DNA of 38,352 bases from Lachnospiraceae bacterium (GTDB lineage: Bacteria > Bacillota > Clostridia > Lachnospirales > Lachnospiraceae). Within the stretch, counting starts at the first letter, position 1, and every line of letters begins with the position of its first letter. The position numbers and the translations under genes are program-made. A model generated the notes under the pieces. The model had not been told where the DNA came from, did no database searches, and saw nothing but the letters and a program-made list of their open reading frames with translations. Location of the stretch: contig CAAGKF010000147.1 of the NCBI GenBank assembly GCA_900770345.1, positions 1 to 38,352 on the forward strand, written 5' to 3'. Below are positions 32,701 through 38,352 of this stretch, piece after piece.

Positions 32701-32909
32701 ACACGCATATCCAGTTTCAGATCACGTCCCATATAGGTAATGCCAAAACCGCCCTGACCGAGTGCATTTCCGATCAGATAGCGCTCCTGCAGGATCGTTC
32801 CCGGCTGCAGGCGATGCGGCGCGGCAGCCTGAGTCCTCTGATATCCGCAATGAGGGCATTGTTTCTCACTGCCGATCGGCTCCATACATTTCATACAATA
32901 CTCAGCCAT
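29769..32909 (-). CDS. membrane Hanks-type Ser/Thr protein kinase with zinc ribbon and large extracytoplasmic part
   Basis: A 1046-aa kinase. Residues 5-21 form a CxxC...CxxC zinc ribbon; the kinase domain spans about 44-315. Conserved features are the glycine loop GQGGFG (51-56), ATP lysine K73, helix-C E112, HCD (185-187, catalytic D187; HRD in most kinases), N192 and DFG (205-207). A highly charged Lys/Glu linker (about 338-382) precedes one membrane helix (about 384-404). The remaining roughly 640 residues are extracytoplasmic and contain two segments reminiscent of the SecD P1 fold (ETLKERLDIF and ALKERLDALGVPY). It is the last gene of the peptide/STAS/TIR-FHA/PP2C unit, 45 bases after the phosphatase gene, and would phosphorylate partners for the FHA domain to read. 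Confidence 0.92.
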   Translation of the reverse strand: MAEYCMKCMEPIGSEKQCPHCGYQRTQAAAPHRLQPGTILQERYLIGNALGQGGFGITYMGRDLKLDMRVAVKEYYPNGYTNRNAEVTSEITISDKEQADFIEKGKKKFLDEARKLAQVHENAGVVDVRDFFEANKTAYIVMEFLDGQDLRAVLKERGFTANEIFRIMRPVIDALEKVHAMDIIHCDISPDNIMLLKNDSVKLMDFGAARVVNLDDEKSRSVVLKAGYAPEEQYRPKGILGPWSDIYALCATMYKCITGITPDDALERSHKDTIQWPSELGIEITETQEAVLKKGMAVNAEERFQNIGEMRAMQDRQDTKIHAVDFETDGDVVTEYWNRKEKKEGKEEKEEKEDKRKEDTGEQELPDDGKLREPQEPSDRKRKMLFGAGVLAAAVVIGGAVLFAGEKAMPSGTGADTETASGFEANTETPAASYQENTGSSLAEIYPLDEYIHLILNAGDNISVKGFNDAVETLKERLDIFSGDKEFGLEVVEDKVDLYLPKSELGNYDLPYMLRCYLTRATDLYAFKNEDVGYNPEKFVLNREDMEEVTILEGTLDGVNAEEYGIASETYPYIKIILTDACAEKHKEEIESWGDSFCFAQDMSVDSYYYFNTFAEGDGKTFYILNKDLEGPCLDLTYYNLTHEPLEKSFRFWIDLSYRGSWDDVETAEEVGENQCNMEAITGKTVTACYTAFTDELSAGELLDTEKALKERLDALGVPYAFGWEEQEGKTIAAVKTGVERMGQPIIATLGNWYGVTLRAGLIEEKLYNSDAPKFIYEKNADDTYRIRLEVDSSSARTSIKEFFNQMEASGGGELFLNVNDRPFLSASVDAAVSENSIVFDQVYLPEISQITDETLWVVKYVETMVTGTKLPRNMSCFQGDYFMISDNPLDMNDLEFGVSYEALEKEWENALYVDQEEAATVTIDGSTVRVTYDLEVNEEIPEAVLRLGKETYEKIDFENSAFRELAVYFIKENDEQKERVRVFFTKACNTSTADEKERYIYVHGIFTNGRLKRYTEQFQMLKDADPFYQKMEAAYPYEYDLWTYE

Positions 32910-32954
32910 ACTCTCAATCCCTCTTCCGATTTATTCCTCCATGTCGGCATAAAA

Positions 32955-33662
32955 CTATTTCATCAAAATCGCCACCGCAGAATGATTATCATCATCTGCC
33001 GCGCCGCGGTCATTGAGCCGCATCCGCATTTTTTCCAGCCAGCCGGCAGCTGTCTCCTCACCGGCCAGATCGTACGCCATTTCCGTCTCCCGGATCTTCT
33101 CCCAGAATCCGTCGCTGCAGATTAAAATTGCGTCACCGGTTTGCAGCTCCAGATGGGAAATGTCCACACACACCTCGTCCTGCGCTCCAAGCGCACGGAT
33201 CAGCTTATGGCGCTCCTTACATGTACGGACTTCTTCCGGACGGATATCTCCGGCACGAACTGCCATTTGTGCCATACTGTGATCTCTGGACTGGTAGATC
33301 ACTTCGCCGTCCCTGAACTGATAAATTCTTGTATCGCCCACATTGGCAGCCAGCGCCGCATTGTCATCGAACCATACCGCAGCTACCGTAGACTTCATTC
33401 CAGTGGTTCCTCTGTTTTCCCAGATTTCCTCATTGGCCTGTTCCACTGCGGTACGGAAGGGAACTACGCCTACAGGATTGCCAACCAGACCACTGTTCAC
33501 TGCCCGGACTGCCATTTTTGAAGCAATCTCACCGCCGGAATGTCCGCCCAGCCCATCAGCCACAATACCGAGAACTGCGTTACCGCTCTCTAAAATGGCA
33601 ACTGAATCTTCATTTTTATCTCTTCCGCCAATTTCAGAATAATAGGAAGCACTGATCTTCAT
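32955..33662 (-). CDS. PP2C-family Ser/Thr protein phosphatase
   Basis: A 235-aa stand-alone PP2C (PPM) phosphatase of Stp/PrpC size. Metal-binding and catalytic motifs are complete: RDKNED (14-19), VADGLGGHSGGE (D36, G37), VGDTRIY, ICSDGFWE and the C-terminal DDDNHSAVAI. I start at the ATG at 33662, eight bases after AGGAGG, instead of a TTG two codons upstream. It sits between the TIR-FHA protein and the kinase, and is expected to reverse the kinase's phosphorylation; in partner-switching systems PP2C enzymes also dephosphorylate STAS proteins. Confidence 0.95.
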   Translation of the reverse strand: MKISASYYSEIGGRDKNEDSVAILESGNAVLGIVADGLGGHSGGEIASKMAVRAVNSGLVGNPVGVVPFRTAVEQANEEIWENRGTTGMKSTVAAVWFDDNAALAANVGDTRIYQFRDGEVIYQSRDHSMAQMAVRAGDIRPEEVRTCKERHKLIRALGAQDEVCVDISHLELQTGDAILICSDGFWEKIRETEMAYDLAGEETAAGWLEKMRMRLNDRGAADDDNHSAVAILMK

Positions 33663-33674
33663 AGGCAATTCCTC

Positions 33675-34418
33675 CTACTCCACAACTTCCACAAAAAACT
33701 TTTCACTTCCGATCTCGATCAGATCTCCACTCTTAACCTGACGGCTCGTTTCCGGTTCCAATTCCACATCATTCACATACACATGATTCGTGGAACCACA
33801 GTCCTTCACCCTGCAAATTCCGTTTTCCAATTCAAACATTGCATGTACTCTGCTGATCGTCACATTATCCGCAATCACATAGTCACATCCAATTTTTCTT
33901 CCAATCGTAAATTCATTCCCGGAAATATAAATTTCCTCGGATGTTGCTTTTCGTTTCAAATAATACTTTTTCGCAAATGCCTTCGGAATCTTGACTGTCT
34001 TTTCTTCTTCCAGACATTTCTTTATATCAGCATTCTGCAGAATCTTCACACAAAATGCTCCCTCCGTCTTGCATTCTGTATAAGAAATCTGAGGTTTCCC
34101 TTCCATCTGTACAGCCATGATCGGTGTAAACTGCACATCTTCTAAAATCACTGCCACAACCGGTCTTTTTTCCAGAATCAAGGTGTTAAATTCTTTTCTC
34201 CATTCATGAGACTGCAGAGCCTGCTCCGAAAGAAAGGAAAGGGATGTCTCACATTCTTTTAACCGGCTGCCCGCTTCTTCTCCGTCTTCTTTATGCCATA
34301 AACGAGCGCCGTTACTCTGTAATATTTTTAAAACCGGTACAACTCTGTCCGAATCCTCTTCACAGTAGTTGGCAAATATAAATGGAAGTTCTCCCGTATA
34401 TGCTTTTTCCAGGGTCAT
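33675..34418 (-). CDS. TIR-FHA fusion protein
   Basis: A 247-aa protein with two domains. Residues about 9-130 resemble a TIR domain: LPFIFANYCEEDSDRVVPVL fits the first strand and helix, GARLWHKEDGEEAGSRL the BB-loop region, and SHEWRKEFNTLILEKRPVVA the strand where NADase-type TIRs have the catalytic Glu (E76 here). Residues about 160-245 are an FHA phosphothreonine reader: TIGR, TISRVHAMFELENG and CGSTNHVYVND. The ATG at 34418 follows GAGG seven bases away; a TTG in frame five codons upstream is less likely. It lies 12 bases after STAS and 12 before PP2C. It would tether a TIR activity to proteins phosphorylated by the kinase; whether the TIR is an NADase or a scaffold is open. Confidence 0.82.
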   Translation of the reverse strand: MTLEKAYTGELPFIFANYCEEDSDRVVPVLKILQSNGARLWHKEDGEEAGSRLKECETSLSFLSEQALQSHEWRKEFNTLILEKRPVVAVILEDVQFTPIMAVQMEGKPQISYTECKTEGAFCVKILQNADIKKCLEEEKTVKIPKAFAKKYYLKRKATSEEIYISGNEFTIGRKIGCDYVIADNVTISRVHAMFELENGICRVKDCGSTNHVYVNDVELEPETSRQVKSGDLIEIGSEKFFVEVVE

Positions 34419-34429
34419 CTCTCTGCACC

Positions 34430-34798
34430 TCAATTCTCAATCTCAAAAAGTTCGGTAAATCCCATCTCATCAAACATCTGATAAACCGATAATTGCATGG
34501 ATTTTAATTTCATCATGGAATGATCACGCTTGTCCAGAATTCTCTGCACCAGAAGCAGTGCTTTTATTCCTGCACTGGAGATTACATCGACCTCTGAGAA
34601 ATCTACAATAATTTTATCGCGCACAGATGCCGCCGCAGTCAGTTCATCCTCAAAATCATGGGCAGCATTCATATTGATCTTACCGCTCAAACTCAGAATC
34701 ATCTGATCACCCTCAAAGGACTCTCTGATAGAAAGCAGCTTTTCCCGATTTTCATCCATGATCACCAGGCAGTCATCCTCCACGGTTCTCCTGTTCAT
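34430..34798 (-). CDS. STAS-domain protein (anti-sigma-factor antagonist-like)
   Basis: A 122-aa single STAS domain of SpoIIAA/RsbV type. The strand GDQMILSLSGKINMNAAHDFE and the switch motif DVISSAGIKALLLVQ are clear; S74/S75 align with the phospho-Ser of SpoIIAA (DSSG). The ATG at 34798 is preferred, seven bases after GGAGG. In partner switching, STAS proteins are phosphorylated by HATPase-type anti-sigma kinases and freed by PP2C; here no HATPase kinase is in the operon, only a Hanks kinase and a PP2C. It follows the 62-aa peptide gene by 34 bases. Confidence 0.87.
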   Translation of the reverse strand: MNRRTVEDDCLVIMDENREKLLSIRESFEGDQMILSLSGKINMNAAHDFEDELTAAASVRDKIIVDFSEVDVISSAGIKALLLVQRILDKRDHSMMKLKSMQLSVYQMFDEMGFTELFEIEN

Positions 34799-34832
34799 TT
34801 CATGTCCTCCCACTCTGTTCTTTCCTCTTGCG

Positions 34833-35021
34833 TTACTTTTCCTTCAATTTTCTTAAAAATTGGGCATATGAGACTTCCGGACCAGCTGCCGTCACCAGTT
34901 CCAGATCCTCCTCACTTAGTTCCTCTTCTGCCGGCTCCATAAAATTCATATAATCCGCAATCTTTTTTACCAGAGCTTCCGTATCCTCTTTTTCTCTCTT
35001 TTTTTCTTCAAGAGTTTTCAT
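34833..35021 (-). CDS. leader-type precursor peptide (candidate cargo of the exporter)
   Basis: A 62-aa peptide with a strongly charged helical N-terminal part (LEEKKREKEDTEALVKKIAD) and, before a small-residue AAG (45-47), the pattern ELSEEDLELVTAAG that typifies double-glycine-type leaders cut by C39 peptidases of exporters. The predicted core, residues 48-62, is PEVSYAQFLRKLKEK: 15 residues, cationic, no Cys. GAGGA lies nine bases upstream of the ATG. It is placed between the exporter genes and the STAS/TIR-FHA/PP2C/kinase genes. Cleavage at G47 is inferred. It could be a bacteriocin, a signalling peptide or a maturation partner; I recognise no named family. Confidence 0.7.
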   Translation of the reverse strand: MKTLEEKKREKEDTEALVKKIADYMNFMEPAEEELSEEDLELVTAAGPEVSYAQFLRKLKEK

Positions 35022-35176
35022 AGCCGCACATCCTCAATTGTTTTAACTAAAACTGTTCCGATTCCGCCGATTACCAGTTCTCAGAAACCGGCTGATTCTT
35101 AATTATTTAGAAAGGCCGCAACAGAAATTGCTGCAGCCTGTTTCTGACTTCCATAACTTCGTACAATGCTATGGGA

Positions 35177-35438
35177 TTAACGTAACCATTTCGGAAGTTT
35201 ATTATAATATTTATCCAGTTTCTTAGAAACTTCATTAACCTCCTTCTCGCTGTATGTTCTGTATGGATCGCCGTATTTTGCATAATCATAGAAGCATCTG
35301 CAAACGATTTTTGTACCTTTCCAGCCAAGTTTTCCGAGTTCTGTTGAGCTTAAATACTGTAAAGCTTCGCCAAGGCCAAGAACAGAACCCCAGTTCTTCA
35401 TCCTTCAGCAGTTCAGCAACCTTCTTCATATCTGCCAT
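35177..35438 (-). pseudogene. small precursor-like gene with an apparent frameshift
   Basis: An ATG at 35438 with GAGG eight bases upstream starts MADMKKVAELLKDEELG, which looks like a peptide leader, but the frame leaves into an unnatural sequence and stops soon. A second frame, displaced by one base, carries a well-formed continuation (GEALQYLSSTELGKLGWKG, then two Cys, ending YNKLPKWLR) to 35177. The shift falls at a run of four G near 35387; removing one G gives an 86-aa protein with both parts. The downstream frame's own first ATG (35401) has no ribosome site. The options are a true frameshift mutation, a sequencing error or programmed slippage. It follows the exporter gene and may be another precursor or an immunity protein. 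Confidence 0.5.
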
Positions 35439-35491
35439 AATTTATACCTCAGCATTTTTAATATTGAAAGTCTGTGTTTCCTTTCTGTTAT

Positions 35492-35520
35492 TTTATACAC
35501 GGCACTCTCCCAACTGTTAC
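35492..35520 (-). promoter_or_regulatory. probable promoter ahead of the small peptide genes
   Basis: On the minus strand GTAACA (35515-35520; 4 of 6 to consensus) and TATAAA (35492-35497) are 17 bases apart. It is located between the exporter gene and the peptide genes, and would let the peptides and signalling genes be expressed apart from the exporters. Confidence 0.5.
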
Positions 35521-35544
35521 ACAAAAATAAAAATATTTTATTTT

Positions 35545-38100
35545 TTACATCAGCTGCCTGCTGGCCAGCTCATAGAACAATCCCTTCTGTTCCATCAATG
35601 TATCATAATCTCCTTCTTCCACGATCTCGCCATGGTCCATAACCAGGATCCTGTCACAGTTTTTAATCGTACTGAGACGGTGTGCGATCACCAGACGGGT
35701 TCCTCCCATCTTCTCCAATGTCCCGCATACCTGCGCCTGCGTAATGTTATCCAGCGCACTGGTCGCTTCATCGAAGATCAGCACCTTTGGATGATTGATG
35801 ATCGCTCTTGCGATCAGGATCCTCTGCTTCTGACCGCCGGAGATCGTTCCGCAGTGTTCACTCACCACGGTATGAAGTCCCATCGGCATGCCTTCAATAT
35901 CCTCTGTCAGACCAACGGCCTCAACCCCCTGATCCACATCGCTGACACCGGAATTCGGCGCCGTCAATGTAATATTGTCAAAAATACTTCCGGAGATCAG
36001 TTCCCCATCCTGCAGCACCACGCCAAATCTCTTCCGCAGTTCCTGCAGATCCAGATCATCCATATCCTGATTGTCAAAGTAAATCTTACCGGACGTCGGC
36101 TTCTCAAATCCCAGAAGCAGTTTTAACAGCGTTGACTTTCCGCATCCAGAAGAACCGACGATACCGATGTATTCGCCTGCGTCAATATGTAAGGAAAGGT
36201 CCGTGAAGATCGGCGGAAGTCCTTCTTCATAGGCAAACGCCACATGGTCCAGATCGATCTGTCCGTCTACATCTCCCGGAAGCTGTTTCGCCTCGTTTGC
36301 CTCCGGCGCAGTCTCCAAAATATCGCGCACCCGATCATATGCCGGCTTTAACATCTGATAGCTGACCAATGCCCCAACCAGACCATTGATCGTACCGGAA
36401 ACCATGCCGAACGCAGAGTTGAATCCGACGAACTGACCCATGGTGATCCCTGCTGCCTGATACGCCACTGTATAGAGTACGATCGTGAAGATACTGCTGC
36501 TCACAGACGATACGGCGCTGCTGGCATTGGAAACTCTGTTCAGGTCAGTCTCAGCTTTTCTCTGCTCCACAAAGGACTTCATGTACTCATAGATCACCCG
36601 CTCTTCGATCCCTGCAATCCGGATCTTTTCAATGCCCATGATGAACTGGTACATGATGGAATCGCTCCGTCCGTTGAGCTTCATGATCCTCTCCTGATAT
36701 CCCATCTGGCAGCGCGCCATGCCATATATGATCATGGAAAAGATCAGCGTCATTACCAGCGATACCGCCGACAGAACCGGCGAATACGAGAACATTCTCA
36801 CCAGATAGAACACCGACGTCACAAGGCCAAGTCCCAGAGAGAGCACGATCTCTCCAACTTCGCTGGCCAGAGAACCAAGCTCCATGATCCGGTTCGCCAG
36901 ATCGGCGCTTTCGTACTTTCTGAAGAAATTCTCAGGCAGTTCGAATACTCTGTAGTACACTGCATTCTGAACGGAATACCGGATCTTACTGCTCAACCGG
37001 AAAGACGCCAGACTGTTTACAACAGAAAATGCCAGATTGCCGATCATAAATGACGCGATCAGGCAGCCGATCTGAATGATCAGGCTCTTTTGACCCATCG
37101 GAATAAACCGGTCATACAACAGCTGATTTAAGGTCGGCAGCAAAAGTCCGATTAGACTGGATACCACGGTCAGCGCCAGGATCGCCGCAATATCACCTGT
37201 GGAAAAACCGCCCACACAGTATTTCGCAAAATCTCTCACGGTCATTGCTGTCTGCGGGAATGGACGGTAGATCATGCAGCCTTTCGGATCACATTGCTCT
37301 GCCAGTCTCTCTGTCAGCTTCACCGGTTCCTGACCGCTGCGGTAAAGATCATAACCGCCGCGTCCCTTCGGAATACATGCAGCCGGTTCCCGGTTCTCAC
37401 CGAAATATACCAGAAGAGCTCCGGCGTCGGCTTCATGCCACTTTTCTTCTAAAACAATATCTCTGCACGGAAAGTGGGAGATGCGTGCGACGTCATGGAA
37501 CGTGATCTCCTTATCGCAGCATGCCATGATTCTCTCATAGTCCGCAATTTTGATCTTCGAGTGATGACAAAGCTCGGCGGTCACCTGATAGACAGCCGCA
37601 TTGCCGACTTCTTTTTTCGCGGATTTCTTCTTCGCAAAAAAGGAGGCGATCAGATCACTGGTATCCGCCTGGACTTTCTCTTTATCTTTTCCTGTGCGGA
37701 TCAGATATCCGTCCTCCTGCACCAGGTTCATCCGGTACCGGTTGACCAGCGCGTCTTCATATCCCTCGTCTCCCGGGTTCTCCACGCCTGCCTTCTGTAA
37801 GAATTTCTTTCGGAGCGGACCTGTACTGAACCCCTCCAGCCGTTCGAGCTTCGCCTCATCTACCGCCACAATACAGAATCTCCAGGACTGATGATCCTGA
37901 TCCTCATAGACAAACGCCGGGATCATACTGCCCTGGTCCACACGGCAGAGCAGAGAACGGCGTCCCGGCTCTTCATTTGCCCACGGCACAACATATACAT
38001 ATACACTGCCGGATGCCACGCGGCAGGCGTCATCCTTTTCCTGCGGAATATAGGAGGAACCGCCCTTTAATTCAATGGAATCCAGAGAAATTGTCTTCAT
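35545..38100 (-). CDS. NHLM/NHLP-type peptide export ABC transporter, permease/ATPase subunit (no C39 domain)
   Basis: An 851-aa half transporter. Residues 1-290 form a non-membrane N-terminal region with a cyclic-nucleotide-domain-like start (VASGSVYVYVVPWANEEPGR), as in the second ABC subunit of NHLM bacteriocin systems. Residues about 300-580 form the ABC transporter membrane domain, and about 610-845 the nucleotide-binding domain: Walker A GSSGCGKS (649-656), signature SGGQKQ (754-759), Walker B LIFDE (774-778) and H-loop IAHRLS. There is no C39 protease domain. AGGAGG precedes the ATG, 12 bases after the upstream exporter gene. The pair would export leader-type peptides. Confidence 0.88.
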   Translation of the reverse strand: MKTISLDSIELKGGSSYIPQEKDDACRVASGSVYVYVVPWANEEPGRRSLLCRVDQGSMIPAFVYEDQDHQSWRFCIVAVDEAKLERLEGFSTGPLRKKFLQKAGVENPGDEGYEDALVNRYRMNLVQEDGYLIRTGKDKEKVQADTSDLIASFFAKKKSAKKEVGNAAVYQVTAELCHHSKIKIADYERIMACCDKEITFHDVARISHFPCRDIVLEEKWHEADAGALLVYFGENREPAACIPKGRGGYDLYRSGQEPVKLTERLAEQCDPKGCMIYRPFPQTAMTVRDFAKYCVGGFSTGDIAAILALTVVSSLIGLLLPTLNQLLYDRFIPMGQKSLIIQIGCLIASFMIGNLAFSVVNSLASFRLSSKIRYSVQNAVYYRVFELPENFFRKYESADLANRIMELGSLASEVGEIVLSLGLGLVTSVFYLVRMFSYSPVLSAVSLVMTLIFSMIIYGMARCQMGYQERIMKLNGRSDSIMYQFIMGIEKIRIAGIEERVIYEYMKSFVEQRKAETDLNRVSNASSAVSSVSSSIFTIVLYTVAYQAAGITMGQFVGFNSAFGMVSGTINGLVGALVSYQMLKPAYDRVRDILETAPEANEAKQLPGDVDGQIDLDHVAFAYEEGLPPIFTDLSLHIDAGEYIGIVGSSGCGKSTLLKLLLGFEKPTSGKIYFDNQDMDDLDLQELRKRFGVVLQDGELISGSIFDNITLTAPNSGVSDVDQGVEAVGLTEDIEGMPMGLHTVVSEHCGTISGGQKQRILIARAIINHPKVLIFDEATSALDNITQAQVCGTLEKMGGTRLVIAHRLSTIKNCDRILVMDHGEIVEEGDYDTLMEQKGLFYELASRQLM

Positions 38101-38112
38101 CTTCTGCTCCTC

Positions 38113-38352
38113 CTAACTGGTTGCCATGAACTGCCGGTAGTAGCCGTCGATCGACGACAGTTCTTCATGAGAACCGCGTTCCACGATGCTGCCGGCGTGC
38201 ATAACAATGATCTCATCGCTGTTTCGTACGGCGCTTAAACGGTGTGCCACGATGATGCAGGTACAGCCTCGCCGCTTGATATTATCAATGATCTTCTTTT
38301 CTGTGATCGGATCCAAAGCGCTGGTTGCCTCGTCTATAATAAGAATGGTCGG
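38113..38352 (-). CDS. C-terminal end of an upstream ABC exporter (partial, continues outside the window)
   Basis: The last 79 codons of an ATP-binding cassette, cut by the window edge. Visible parts are the Walker B and D-loop region (IIDEATSALD), the H-loop (VAHRLS) and the usual C-terminus (IVERGSHEELSSIDGYYRQF). By gene order this is expected to be the partner NHLM-type subunit, which in such systems carries the N-terminal C39 peptidase; that part is not visible here. Confidence 0.85.
   Translation of the reverse strand, partial: PTILIIDEATSALDPITEKKIIDNIKRRGCTCIIVAHRLSAVRNSDEIIVMHAGSIVERGSHEELSSIDGYYRQFMATS

Noticed and set aside
35100..35140. Weak hairpin after the frameshifted small gene
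   Set aside because: Only a short interrupted stem (GCAA/TTGC plus GGC/GCC) and a broken T-tract, not enough to call a terminator.
35107..35328. 73-codon minus-strand frame overlapping the frameshifted small gene
   Set aside because: Its composition is odd, it has no supported start, and it overlaps a better frame; I take it as a shadow.
1..38352. CRISPR arrays, tRNA or rRNA genes
   Set aside because: No spaced repeat array and no tRNA- or rRNA-like segment was seen on either strand by eye.

Overview
The window looks like chromosomal DNA of a spore-forming, mid-GC Clostridia species, most like Lachnospiraceae. The evidence is a spoIID-spoIIQ pair, strong AGGAGG-type ribosome sites, near-consensus sigma-A promoters, and gene families common in gut Firmicutes. 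No rRNA, tRNA, CRISPR array or complete insertion sequence was recognised. All identifications come from reading translated sequence by eye; no database search was run.

Layout. (1) 1-5.3 kb: a LysR regulator convergent with a membrane EAL protein that has a dead GGDEF domain, then a MATE exporter followed by a RelA/SpoT-type alarmone synthetase. (2) 5.3-11.5 kb: a maltose module, PTS IIA-IIC-IIB permease -> mapP-like phosphatase -> malQ, divergent from a LacI-type repressor, with clear promoters and an operator. (3) 11.5-19 kb: a sodium:alanine symporter, a CBS-pair protein, spoIIQ and spoIID (engulfment/sporulation), and an M20 amidohydrolase coupled to an M32 carboxypeptidase. (4) 19-25.2 kb: a SpoU RNA methyltransferase, a YheO/DauR-type regulator, and an operon of class V aminotransferase, DAACS symporter and NadX-like dehydrogenase, followed by an AraC regulator. 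(5) 25.2-27.6 kb: a YczE membrane protein, a Cof-type HAD phosphatase and a metal-dependent cyclase-family hydrolase.

(6) 27.7-29.4 kb: a visibly A+T-rich restriction-modification cassette on the minus strand (small HTH regulator, BglII-like endonuclease, MT-A70 adenine methyltransferase). A 13-bp exact direct repeat flanks it, and two tandem dyad operators precede it, so it looks like a recent insertion with controller-style regulation.

(7) 29.7 kb to the window end, the most interesting part, all on the minus strand and read from the right edge: the end of an ABC exporter, a second NHLM/NHLP-type ABC exporter, a small ORF with an apparent frameshift, a 62-aa leader-type peptide, a STAS protein, a TIR-FHA fusion, a PP2C phosphatase, and a 1046-aa membrane Ser/Thr kinase with a large extracytoplasmic part. 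The tight spacing from the 62-aa peptide to the kinase suggests one transcript. I read it as a peptide export system controlled by phospho-signalling: kinase writes, FHA reads, PP2C erases, STAS possibly switches partners. No peptide-modifying enzyme is visible; the cluster continues beyond the window.
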